From positions 1 through 43,962 of the forward strand of contig MU616769.1 in NCBI GenBank assembly GCA_025201705.1: 43,962 bases of DNA, given 5' to 3'. The position numbers and the translations under genes are program-made. Source of the stretch: Dissophora ornata. Lineage: Eukaryota; Mortierellomycota; Mortierellomycetes; Mortierellales; Mortierellaceae. This document shows, piece by piece, positions 31,601 to 41,104 of this stretch. The first letter of the stretch is position 1. Each line of letters starts with the position of its first letter. The notes below the pieces were generated by a model. It worked only from the letters and a program-made list of their open reading frames with translations, ran no database searches and had not been told where the DNA came from.

Positions 31601-32957
31601 CACATTCCCATCAAGCGTTCTGAACAATGCCACAACGACCCAGTACCGCGGCCGGTTGAAAATAGCAATACTTATTGACAAATTCGGGCATCGACGCCTG
31701 GTCATTGGCGTACGCGATCACCGATGTGCCTCATAAACAGTTACTGGGTCCACCAGGCTATTTATTGTTCGAGAGCGACAGGGTCCTCCTCTACCTGGCT
31801 CAGGTCCGTAGCCACTTTAACCGTCGGTCCAACTATACGACCTATCTAGCAGGGTTTGTGGGATTCACCTCACTTGTTCAGTTGCCTGTATCGGTGTTCA
31901 CTCTGAGCCAGTGGCATGTGCCATTTTCCAGAGTTTTTTTTATCAGCTCCGGATACGGGCACAAAAGTCTGGAGCGGCACTGCCTCGTGGATGGATTGAC
32001 GGAGCCTGAACCCCCATAAAGACCTTGAAGCAGGCCATTTTACTATCCGCCAGCCAAACCGACTGACGGTCAACTGGGCGCGGGCTGACCCGACTGCAGA
32101 AAAAACCGTCGGCAGTCAAGAACCATATCGTCGCCTCTCGGGTCGTGTCGCTCGGATAGGGCTTAACATCTACTGTTTGTCTTTCGCCAGTAGTGGTCAT
32201 TTTGCTTGGAAATACAGATCTACTTCTAATCTCATTCACTCACTTCCGGTCGCGGCACGCATTCTCATCAACTTCCACCGTGACCTGCATATAATCCAAG
32301 ATACACTTCCTGCTCCCTTCTTCGAGGATATATTTGCCCATTCCCACCCAGAGCTCTCTGAGCCTTACAATACACTCATTGAAAGCCTCCCGATCTCCTC
32401 CTCATGCTTTCTCTTCCTCGACTCCGACAATCTGGTGTCGAAGAACTTCAGGGAGTGTCATGAAAGACGAAATAGAACAGTGGTAGGGGTTCTTTTGGGA
32501 AGAGAGGCGAAAGAACGTGATTATTCCCTCCCTGAAAAATACTTTTAATACATACGCAAGATCAAGAGCGGGGTTCTACCTATCGAGCTATCAGTAACGA
32601 CAAGAGGAGAAAAGGCAAAGCGATGGAATTGGATATCACTGTTGCAAAGGGCTTGGTTGGAGAGAAGTTGAATAAATCCAAGGTACTGTACAGCACAGAG
32701 ATGTTCACAGGAATTCTGTGTTTGATGTAATCGGGGCATGAACAGGACTGAAGGAGGTTTGTCTCTGTATCCACGACCTCAGAATGATATGCATCCATTC
32801 CAGAGAACGATATGTAGAACCCCGTTCTTGATCTTGCAGAATGAAACTCAGAACTCAGTATTCATCGCTCCCTGCAACACGTTGACGAGAAAATCTGCGC
32901 GCACGTTGCGCTCACTCACCAAATGTTGGTGTGCAGATACCGTAGCGCTTGCTCAGA
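31601..32957. other. Gene-poor region with scattered open frames
   Basis: Open plus-strand frames at 31675-32019 and 32177-32548 lack domains. A short frame near 32620-32730 (AMELDITVAKGLVGEKLNKS) has protein-like texture and may be a relic. Nothing here can be promoted to a gene. Confidence 0.3.
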
Positions 32958-32992
32958 TGACGTCCAGTGACGTTATTTGAGCAGGGCACGTG
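32958..32992. promoter_or_regulatory. Two TGACGT half-sites and a CACGTG E-box
   Basis: TGACGT at 32958 and 32968, ten bases apart on the same strand, and the palindrome CACGTG at 32987. They lie 90-125 bp upstream of the KH-protein start. Candidate bZIP and bHLH sites; consensus match only. Confidence 0.4.
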
Positions 32993-33083
32993 ATTATGTT
33001 ATGATTATTTTTCTCAACGAACAGTTGCCTGATTTGCTCCATTACATCATTACATCTCTTTTCCTTTTTACGCAGCTAAATTC

Positions 33084-36000
33084 ATGATGCCATCCGATAC
33101 ACCTGGTCAGGATGCTTCCAGTGCCCCTGCGCCCAAGGTCGACTTTACGGCTGCCATGGCCAAGGTCAAAGCCCTCGCTGCCAGACTCGGTAACTCTGCT
33201 TCCAACGCAGCCCCTCCAGCTGCTGCACCTAGCACGACAGCCCCAACGAAGCGCCCTTATGAAGAAGACTCCTATAGCCATGGCTCTGATAGTCGTGGTG
33301 ATGACGGCGCATATGGCAAGAGAATGGCCTATGATTCCGGCCGAGGTATGTGCTCCTATGTCTATTCGAAGTGTATCGTTTGTGATAGTCCTTCGCGAAC
33401 CTAACAATCCATTTGTTTCCATCAAGACTCTGGCCCCATGCATCGCCCAGGCCTTGGTTCTCAGGTTTCTCATTACGCTCCTCCCATGCGCAACGAACAC
33501 AGCATCCAGGAGGAGATGGGCGTTCCTGGGTCCCTAGTTGGACTGATTATTGGACGAGGTGGCGAGAACCTCAAGAGAATCGAACGTGAGACCGGATGCC
33601 GTGTGCAGTTTTCACAAGGTAAAGAAAATCCATCAGTAGCAAAGAGAGCTTGTTTAAGAATGACACAATGGACGAGCTTCTAATCATTTCGCCTGGATGT
33701 GATCAATTATCTCTCTATAGACGGTAATCCCGGCGACCGGGAGCGATTTGTCAACATCATTGGACAGCCAGCAGGAATCGCCGAGGCCAAGCGCCAGATC
33801 CAGGAGATTATCACAAGCTCACAGACGGGAGAACGTCCGGGGGGCAGCAGCTATGGTGGCGGTGGATATGGCAGTGGAAGCTATGGCATGGGCGGTGGTG
33901 GCGGTGGCGGTGGTGGTGGTGGTGGTGGAGGATATGGCCGTGGAGGCTCGACAGCCACCATTCAAATCCCAAGCACCAAAGTCGGTCTTGTTATTGGACG
34001 CGGTGGTGAGACGATCCGTGATTTGCAGGACCGGAGTGGAGCGCGTATTGCAGTCACACCCTCACCTCCTCAGGAGCAGAACACCCCATTTCGAACTGTG
34101 TCCATCACTGGTGACGACGGTGCGATTGAGCGCGCCAAGGCTTTCATTGAGGAGATTGTGAACGACATGGCTCCCAGAGGAGGTTATGGTGGCGGTGGCG
34201 GCGGTGGCGGCGGCGGCGGCAGCAGTGGTGGCTATCAGAGTACGCCCCCAGTTACTATGATGGTCCCTCAGGAATCAATTGGTCTGGTTATTGGACGAGG
34301 AGGCGAGACAGTCAAGCAGCTCCAGATTCAATCCCGCGCCAAGATTCAGGTCCAGCAGGTGGATCCCGGCATGCCTCCACCAGCAGAGCGTACTATCAAC
34401 CTATATGGGCCTCCAGAAGCCGTCGAATATGCAAAGCAGCTGATCATGGAGAAGGTTGCTGGAGCGGTAAGTCCGATCAACTTCCTAGGGGTTTACCTAT
34501 ACCACCTTTTGTTTTTATACAATTTTGATTTGGTTTTGGGCTGTCTTCTTCGCCATTGTGTATCATGGGTATGATCTTCAACATGGACTACAGCATAAAG
34601 CAGCAGAGCACGATGTAGCAGGATTGCAGGATAACAGGAGGCGAATGATCTTGGACCGCGGTGACTTCTACTCTACTCGACAGTTTCGGATAGATGCCCT
34701 TACACCTGGCGACTTGGTCATTGCTCGACTTGATATCCCCCCTTCATTGGATAAGACACAAGGTTGCGTATGCCACATGGAACGCTATTGTGCAGATGAT
34801 GTGATGCCTTTGTACTCTTATGAATGTTTGATATCTCGTCGATGCCAAATCCATGGAAAGTACAGCCGTCTTAGGAACCGCTAATGCCATTTTCGACCAG
34901 GCATTGAGCTCCCCGTATCTGACCACAACTCCCTATGACAATCTACTTCGCCCGGGGCTGGTCGTTGTATATATGGTGGAGAAAGAGAGAGAGTGTGTGT
35001 GTGGATCGACGTGTTGGCGTGTGCGTAAAGAAACATGCCGTGTTCTGTTTGTGCATTGATTGGTGTTGGTTATTGGGTTGTTTGCAATGATGCCTATTAT
35101 TTGATGTGATTTGGGGATGGGCGGCTCTACGTGTGTATGTGAATAGCGTCGGAATGTTACTACAAGGACAAATGTAAATTGATAATCCTTTTGCTTTTTT
35201 ACTTTTCTGCCCCGATGGTCCGTGTGTTATGATGATTGTCCTATGCCCTTGACATTGTCTCGTCGAACTACATCAACAACCACCTCAACCAAAACAATTT
35301 TGACCTTCAACTCGACCGAAAAAAAAAAATCCATGAACGACTGCTGTGTTTTATCTGCTGGTCGTTTCGGTTTCTTTTTTTATTCCCATGCTATGCATTT
35401 ATGATTACCATCGACTTGCTCCTGCCGCTGTGAATGCCATGTCTTCCTGGTTTTTGAAATGCTAGCGCGATAACGATCGTTATGGTGGACAACGCGATCA
35501 AGGGTAAGTCAAGTTGCCAAAATTTTTTTAGAATGTTTTACGACAAACGGCTCCTGCTTACACTCTTCTGTATGTCATTGCTTAATGGAATAGTGGATAT
35601 GGAGGTGCTAGCAGCTATGGTGGTTACCAGCAACAGCAATATCAACAACCAGCGGAATCTCCTGCATCTGCTGGGTATGGTCAATACGGTAGCTACGCTG
35701 CGCCTGCGCCTTCAGCAGCAGCCACTGTATATACTCCTGAGCAGCAAGCGGCATATGCCCAATATTACGGATATCAATACAGCGCTGGTATGTTTCACGC
35801 ATCCTGCATTCTCCTATGTCATTCTGCGAAATTAGTGTGCATGGTCTAACGTGAATACGGTGCGATTGTTTGTATTCATTTTAGCATACCCATACGGATC
35901 CGCCACCCCTGCCACTTCGGGAGCTGCTGCTGCGACAACCACTGCCACTGGGGCCGATGCGGTATCGACTGCCAGTGCTACAAACGCAAGCACGGGAGCT

Positions 36001-36462
36001 TATGGCGCATATGATTACTCTCGATATGCTGCGGGTCAATATGGAACGACAGCTGCCTCTGCCGTCACTTCTGTGACATCAGACACCGCTGTATCGTCGA
36101 CTGCGTCTACTACGACTGCAGGTGGTGTCACGACCCCGGCGACAAGCGACGCTACCACAACCGCCCCGAGCAGTGTTCCAGACTACTCTGCTTACTATGC
36201 TCAGCAGGGCTATAGCCAAGAGGCGTATCAACAGTATTACAGCCAATACTATGGATACCAGGCCGCTGCTACAGGAGCCGCTGCTGATTCGTCATCAGCA
36301 TCTACATCCGCTGTTGTTGCAACGGAAGGTACAGGATCATCCGACACGGCTGAATCATCTGGGACTGCTGCTGTCAAGAGTGAACATGCTACTGACGCTT
36401 CTGTGCCTGAGGCTGCAGCTGTCGACGCTGGTTCGGCCGCACCGACCGAAGAAAGCAAGTGA
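33084..36462 (+). CDS. Triple KH-domain protein, FUBP/KHSRP-like
   Basis: RNA or single-stranded DNA binding protein of the FUSE-binding-protein type, likely nuclear and acting in transcription or mRNA processing. Exons 33084-33345, 33427-33618, 33721-34466, 35466-35503, 35594-35787 and 35885-36462 join in phase to 669 aa. Three KH domains each carry a GRGGE loop: SLVGLIIGRGGENLKRI, KVGLVIGRGGETIRDLQ and SIGLVIGRGGETVKQLQ. Long oligo-glycine linkers separate them. The C-terminus is rich in Tyr, Gln, Ser, Ala and Thr, with YSAYYAQQGYSQEAYQQYYS echoing the tyrosine motifs of animal FUBPs. The fourth intron is 999 nt and divides the KH part from the prion-like tail. Just upstream, TTACGCAG could be a 5'-leader acceptor. 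Confidence 0.93.
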
Positions 36463-36643
36463 GCGGGACTGGAATCAGAGCAAGCCTCAAACAAGTCGTG
36501 GGTGAAGTAGCCAAACGATATGTTTTTTTTTCTGTATTTCCACAGCTTAGATTGCACTTGATACACTGGTCAATAAGAAAACGGCTCGTCTCTCGCCTAA
36601 ATTTGAAATCTCGGCGAGTTGTCTAGTTGCCGCTACCTAAAAA
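36463..36643. other. 3' flank of the KH gene
   Basis: AT-rich sequence without a gene; a T tract at about 36523-36530 probably belongs to the 3' untranslated region. Confidence 0.4.
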
Positions 36644-37020
36644 CTAAAAAGTGTGGAACAAAAACGCTTTCGGCGGCCTTGTTATTCTTGCCTGGAGGCA
36701 TTTTGCTTGCGTCTGTTTTTGCCGTGGCTTCACCCAGCTACTGCTGTTGCCAATCTGTGTGTGCAATCTCGCGTTCGGCATCCAGGGGTAGCGCCCATGT
36801 TCATCCACGTTGAAGATAATGTTGTGCTCCGCCATGATATCACGGTACATGCAAGTTTTACAGGTCGAGCAGTACAGCCGTCGAATTTCCACCTGCCCGA
36901 CAAACTTCTTGCGTCTTGGGCACTCCTTGGAAGTATAATACTCATTTACGATGCAAAATAGCACCGCGCTTGGCATTTGACCTTCCACCAAAGGAATAAC
37001 GAGCTTGGACCATGCAGCGT
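36644..37020 (-). pseudogene. Degraded Fanzor/TnpB-like nuclease C-terminus
   Basis: The minus-strand frame reads FCIVNEYYTSKECPRRKKFV, then RRLYCSTCKTCMYRDIMAEHN, then VDEHGRYPWMP and a basic Ser-rich tail. NEYxTSxxCP...RRLYC..C....RD..A.N is the zinc-ribbon plus RuvC-III end of IS605-TnpB/Fanzor proteins. The aspartate of RuvC-III is present (YRDIMAEHNI), but one zinc-ribbon cysteine has become Arg (CPRR for CPxC). Nothing of RuvC-I or RuvC-II is readable upstream, so this is a terminal remnant of a eukaryotic RNA-guided-nuclease-like mobile gene. Immediately before it the same frame reads ANAAWSKLVIPLVE, which resembles the gene at 42995. Confidence 0.65.
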
Positions 37021-37871
37021 TCGCCGCATGTGAATCGCGAAATGCAAACGATGATAGATATGATCTCCTTCTACAAGATTGAAAAGTCTGCTAAGTATTA
37101 ACCGCTTCCTGCTAAATGAAAGTCGGGATATGCTCTGCATTGTCATCACTCAACGCCACTCCCAGCTGGCCACTCTATCAGATACCGCCCTACACCCATT
37201 TTGGTGATAGCTGCGAGGTACAGCTGCCCACCAGATTTTTTCAGTTGAATCGGCGCAATATGGATAGAGATTACTTATGGCGATAGAGCTGAATCTACAA
37301 GTTTTTGCAGACCCCGCGACTTTCAATCATAAGAGAACCATTGTTTTTAGTGTAAGAAAAGGCAACGATTTTGGATGCATTTTATTCTCCATTGCATACT
37401 CTTACTTTCTAGAAAGTTTGGTGCGTTTTGGAGGTTGTTCGGTAATGTTGTCGCGTCTTGCAGGGATTCTGCACAATGTCATATTCAACCTTTGATCATG
37501 TTCGTCTCTAGACACGCAAGTTTTCATTATACAAGGAGCAAAGGTCATTCAATTTGACGTAAAATGACTGGGGCCCTCCAAAGGCATGTGCTAAAATATA
37601 TTACACCGATCCTTTAAGTTACAACCGGCTTGGAGTAGATCTGAGGGACTTCACTGTAGAAGGTATTGTCTTCGCCAGCGAACTTGTGTGGAACGACGCG
37701 TTTGGCCACACTGCAGGGAAGTGGTTTTTTTTTTTTTTTTTCAACAAGCACCAAATTTTATTTTAAGGGAGGTACAAAGTGCATCCAGCAAGCACACCGC
37801 TGTCACTCTCTTCGGTACTTCATCCTCTGTTGTCATCGCTCGAAGACTCCACGTTTATAAGGTTAGAAGAC
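37021..37871. other. Region without recognisable gene
   Basis: AT-rich sequence with short open frames only. Minus-strand fragments at 37020-37140 may be further decayed coding sequence out of frame with the Fanzor relic. A 17-nt poly(T) tract lies at 37725-37741. Confidence 0.4.
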
Positions 37872-38300
37872 GGGTTTTGAAGATTCTGTGAACTTTGTGG
37901 TGCAGTCTTGACAGCTGCCCTGGATGAGACCATGCAGTGCACGCGACTCACGTTGAGAACCGTGATTACAATTGACATGGAATCTGGGTGTTGGTGCATG
38001 AGATCCAGGAGGACACCGACTACTTCCTCGCTAATTGCAGGAGGCAGGTGTTCGACTTGGAAATGCTGTCAAAACTGGCGCCATGCGGCGCAGTCGGTCC
38101 AGATATCAGCCACTTCGGATGAGACCATGCAGTGCACGCGACTCCTGCAGAGAACCGTGGTTACCATTGACTTGGGAATCTGAGTGTTGGTGCATGAGCT
38201 CCAGGAGGACACCGACTACTTCCTCGCAAATTACAGGAGGCAGGCGTTCGACTTGGAAATGCAGATATCTGGTCTCCTGCTTTGGAAGCAGGATAGCTGC
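37872..38300 (+). pseudogene. Tandemly duplicated decayed coding fragment (~195-bp unit)
   Basis: Two diverged copies offset by 195 bp: about 37872-38066 and 38067-38261. Both contain GATGAGACCATGCAGTGCAC, a segment reading VHE(I/L)QEDTDYFLAN(C/Y)RRQ, and FDLEM. In copy 2 one frame runs LQRTVVTIDLGI, a TGA, then VLVHELQEDTDYFLANYRRQ. In copy 1 the same two parts are in different frames. The coding texture with stop and frameshift indicates a pseudogene exon that was duplicated. The parent family is not recognised. Confidence 0.55.
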
Positions 38301-38419
38301 CAGAAAGAAAAAGTATGCTGGAACCTTTCTAACCATCATCTGCCATCTTTGCTGTCCTTTCTCCCTCTTTCCTCCTTTCTCCCTCTTCCCTTCTCTTTTC
38401 TTTTTGACCATTCTTGGCC

Positions 38420-41104
38420 ATGTTTCCCGCACTCGAACCAAGAATGGTTCACCACAAGTTCCAAAAATTCCTTATTCAACAACCGGATCTGTCAGGTTGC
38501 AGTCACTTCGATTTCTTCGACGGTGCTCCCGAATTGTCAGAAGCAGACGCGTGCAATATTTGGTTGAGTTGCTTGACAGCTTTGGCAAAGGACTCAGACG
38601 CAACAACGGGAGCATCGCTTATCTTGTTGAAGGAGAGATACTATGCCGACAGGAAAAACGGAGCCTTGAAGCAATACTGGAGCAATCGCCGAGTCGAGCA
38701 GGAGGCAGAGAGGTCCGAGGAAGAAGCCAGGGTTCAAACTGCTATCGCGGTGAACCGCACCACAGCAAGAGTCATGCGTTCGGCAGAGAAGAACGCCGTT
38801 AACCATCTAGATAAGTTCGATGACTCCGTCTCTCAGAGTATGTCGCGTTGCTTTTTTGATTCAAGTAGGGGATCCTCATTGGCACAAGCGTGTTATGATA
38901 CAGTCAACCCCCGATATAATGCCACTCGCTGTACTGACATTTTTCATGTAGTGACACCGCTTGAATTTTCATTATATTTTTTTACTATGCATTTCTTCTC
39001 GTTGTAACGACATTCCCATACAATCGCCTATAATGACACCTCCAAATCTCTGTACCAAACATGTCATTATAACGGGGTTTGACTGTATATGAATGGTCGA
39101 TGGAAAAGCCCTGTATCCATTTCGTGATATATTATTTAGATGGCGAATCATCTAGTCCGGTAGCCGCCAGGATGTCCTTAGCGCCCCCATCGTCATCATC
39201 ACCGTCATCATCAGCACCAAGCTTCAAGAAGCGAAAGCGATCGACCACGAATGGAGGCTGGACGTCGACGACGACCAAGACCAGTGACGGGCCCGATCTG
39301 AGCAGTAGGAAAGAGGTATGCATGCCAAGTCAACACTCCAAAGTATCTTTCAGGAGACTATATTAATATGAATACATGGTGAGGAGATTGAGACTCATGG
39401 GTGCTCCATGTTTCCTTTTACGATAGCGCTTTACCGCGATGGATCAGTCACGGTTCTGGGAGCTCAGAAGCGGCAGAACTGTTGAAGAGGCCCTATACAA
39501 TGCTAGCCTGAAACAGAAAGCCAATTTCAAGTACGTCTATTGCTATAGCACATACTTTTGTATTTTGTGTGGTGTATTTGCAAGTGCACTAGCAGCATGC
39601 AGTGCCCTCATTCATTTTACTCATGATATAGAATGCGGTCTTATGCGATTGACTTTGGCTGTGAGAGGACGAAAGCGCTCTTTACCAAGGATGAATGGAA
39701 GGAGATGAAGGAGCTGGATGACTTCCAACTCCCCAGATTACTGGAGTCAACGGAGAGGTATCTGTGCGACGTCAGGAAGGCTCTTGTCAAAGGACAGCAC
39801 GTCGCGTCAGTGCCTGTCCCGAAGGAGGACCGCTATTCGTGTGAGCTGGCGCTGATATCTTTTCTGTCATGGTAAGTCGACTGTTCTCCCTGTTGTCCCT
39901 AAAAGGCTGAACATCGTAATTATAGAGGCAAGCTACACTAACAGACTACGCCACGGATTTAGGACGCAGCTGTACATCGCAAAACCGTGTCCTTCTGTGT
40001 AACAGTAACAAGAGGGAGCAGTGGAGGAGGCAAGGATCTAGGGAATAGGCAGGTATCTAAGGAATGGGCAGGAACGAATGCCGTTTATTGTACAGAAGAG
40101 GAGGGGTATTTACATGTGTAGTGTACAGGGAGGGAGGTATGGTTGCAGAGACGCGGTGAATATACCGACTATGAAACAGTAGGCAATACTGTTGCATTTT
40201 GGCAACAAAGATCTCTCCGAGTCGTTCTGGTGCAGGGAGGCATGGCCGGCCATGAAGGGCTTGTTGTCGGATATGGACGGACTGACAATGATTGACGGAG
40301 AAAAGGCGGGCCTAGAGTCGGGAAAGAGGAGGAACATGGGGCGCAAGGTCGACATGGAGACCCCTACACCGCGCAAACAGACTGGACAGAAGCTGGATCT
40401 GGTAGCCAGGGACACAACCAACAAGCGCGATTGGTTTGTTGTAGAGAGTCTCAAGGAATGGGATGAGGTCTCAACCAAGTTCCTGCACGAACTTGATGTG
40501 ACGTTGTTCAAAGACCTCCATCTCATCGCATCTCACCGACTACAGGAACAGCCCAGTCCCCACTTCCGCAGTCAGGCGCGCTTTTTCGCAATATACTCTG
40601 GAGGCAAGCCGCTCAGCACCACTGGTCTGTCTAAAAGGTTGTAGCTGCTACAGTCTGCTGACACAGTTTGTACGCTTTCTTTAGGCCGAGGTTTCAAAAC
40701 GATGGAAATGAGGACGTGCCCCTTCAGTGCCCACATCATGTTAGTGAACTTGTATGACTCACACCTGCTACCCTCCACTACCGCAACATGGAGGCTTCAG
40801 GCCCAAGGACTCGCCCACCTATTGCAAGTCAGGGTAAATGAATCATTGGATACTTTATTGTTTTATACATATGCATTATTGTAGCACAGTGAGTTACTGA
40901 TGCTCAACTTTGTCTTTGCCGTAGAGTTGTGCTACCAGGACTGTGGAGATATACGAGGCATGTTCGAGCAAGGAAAGTGAGGATGACGAGGAGGAAGAGG
41001 ATGGTGGTGATGAATGGCTGTACTCTTCCTTACCCAGCCGTGTTTTCGACAAGACTCTCGGTAGCTCTCCTCTGGATCCTGTCTCATTAGATTGTTACCT
41101 CTAA
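38420..41104 (+). CDS. Lineage-expanded family protein, PD-(D/E)XK-like middle region, probably disrupted
   Basis: I recognise this only as a type recurrent in Mortierella- and Rhizophagus-like genomes; function unknown. Exons 38420-38837, 39140-39315, 39427-39530, 39632-39871, then about 40197-40624, 40685-40833 and 40925-41104. It has an N-terminal acidic/helical part (FDFFDGAPELSEADACNIW, LKERYYADRKNGALKQYW), a Ser-rich basic linker (SFKKRKRS), then CELALISFLSW. GQKLDLVARD followed by DWFVVES resembles the D...xxE core of PD-(D/E)XK folds. FFAIYSGGKPLSTTGRG and an acidic C-terminus follow. Exon 4 cannot be joined in phase to the following exon: a 199-bp LTR-like insertion and one apparent frame offset lie between. 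A cryptic acceptor at ~40243 (GTGCAG|G) would give an open but shortened protein. Confidence 0.6.
38901..39085. mobile_element. 185-bp MITE with TA target duplication (Tc1/mariner-pogo type)
   Basis: Begins CAGTCAACCCCCGATATAAT and ends with the inverse complement of CAGTCAAACCCCGTTATAAT, so the terminal inverted repeats match at about 18 of 20 positions. Both ends are flanked by the dinucleotide TA (38899-38900; 39086-39087), the target duplication of Tc1/mariner and pogo elements. There is no coding capacity. It lies wholly inside the first intron of the gene at 38420; without it that intron would shrink from 302 to about 115 nt, the usual size here. Confidence 0.8.
39998..40196. mobile_element. 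199-bp LTR-like insertion interrupting a coding exon
   Basis: Starts TGTAACAGTA and ends TACTGTTGCA, a 10-bp terminal inverted repeat with one mismatch and TG...CA ends as in retrotransposon LTRs. Flanks are TTCTG (39993-39997) and TTTTG (40197-40201), an imperfect 5-bp target duplication. It contains stops in the coding frame and an AATAAA on the minus strand near 40084-40089. If the element and one flank copy are ignored, the frame runs from RTQLYIAKPCP into GNKDLSESFW, which supports insertion into an exon. No internal region is present, so it could be a solo LTR or a small TRIM-like element. Confidence 0.55.

Noticed and set aside
34525..34884. 119-codon frame within the long KH-gene intron
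   Set aside because: No recognisable domain, starts within a T-rich run, and would need its own transcript; flanking splice sites and phase support an intron.
39938..40050. Alternative exon after FLSW using the acceptor TATAGAG|G
   Set aside because: It is in phase but runs into a stop at 40048 inside the LTR-like insertion and gives a peptide unlike the family; a different frame (TNRLRHGFRTQLY) continues into conserved sequence.
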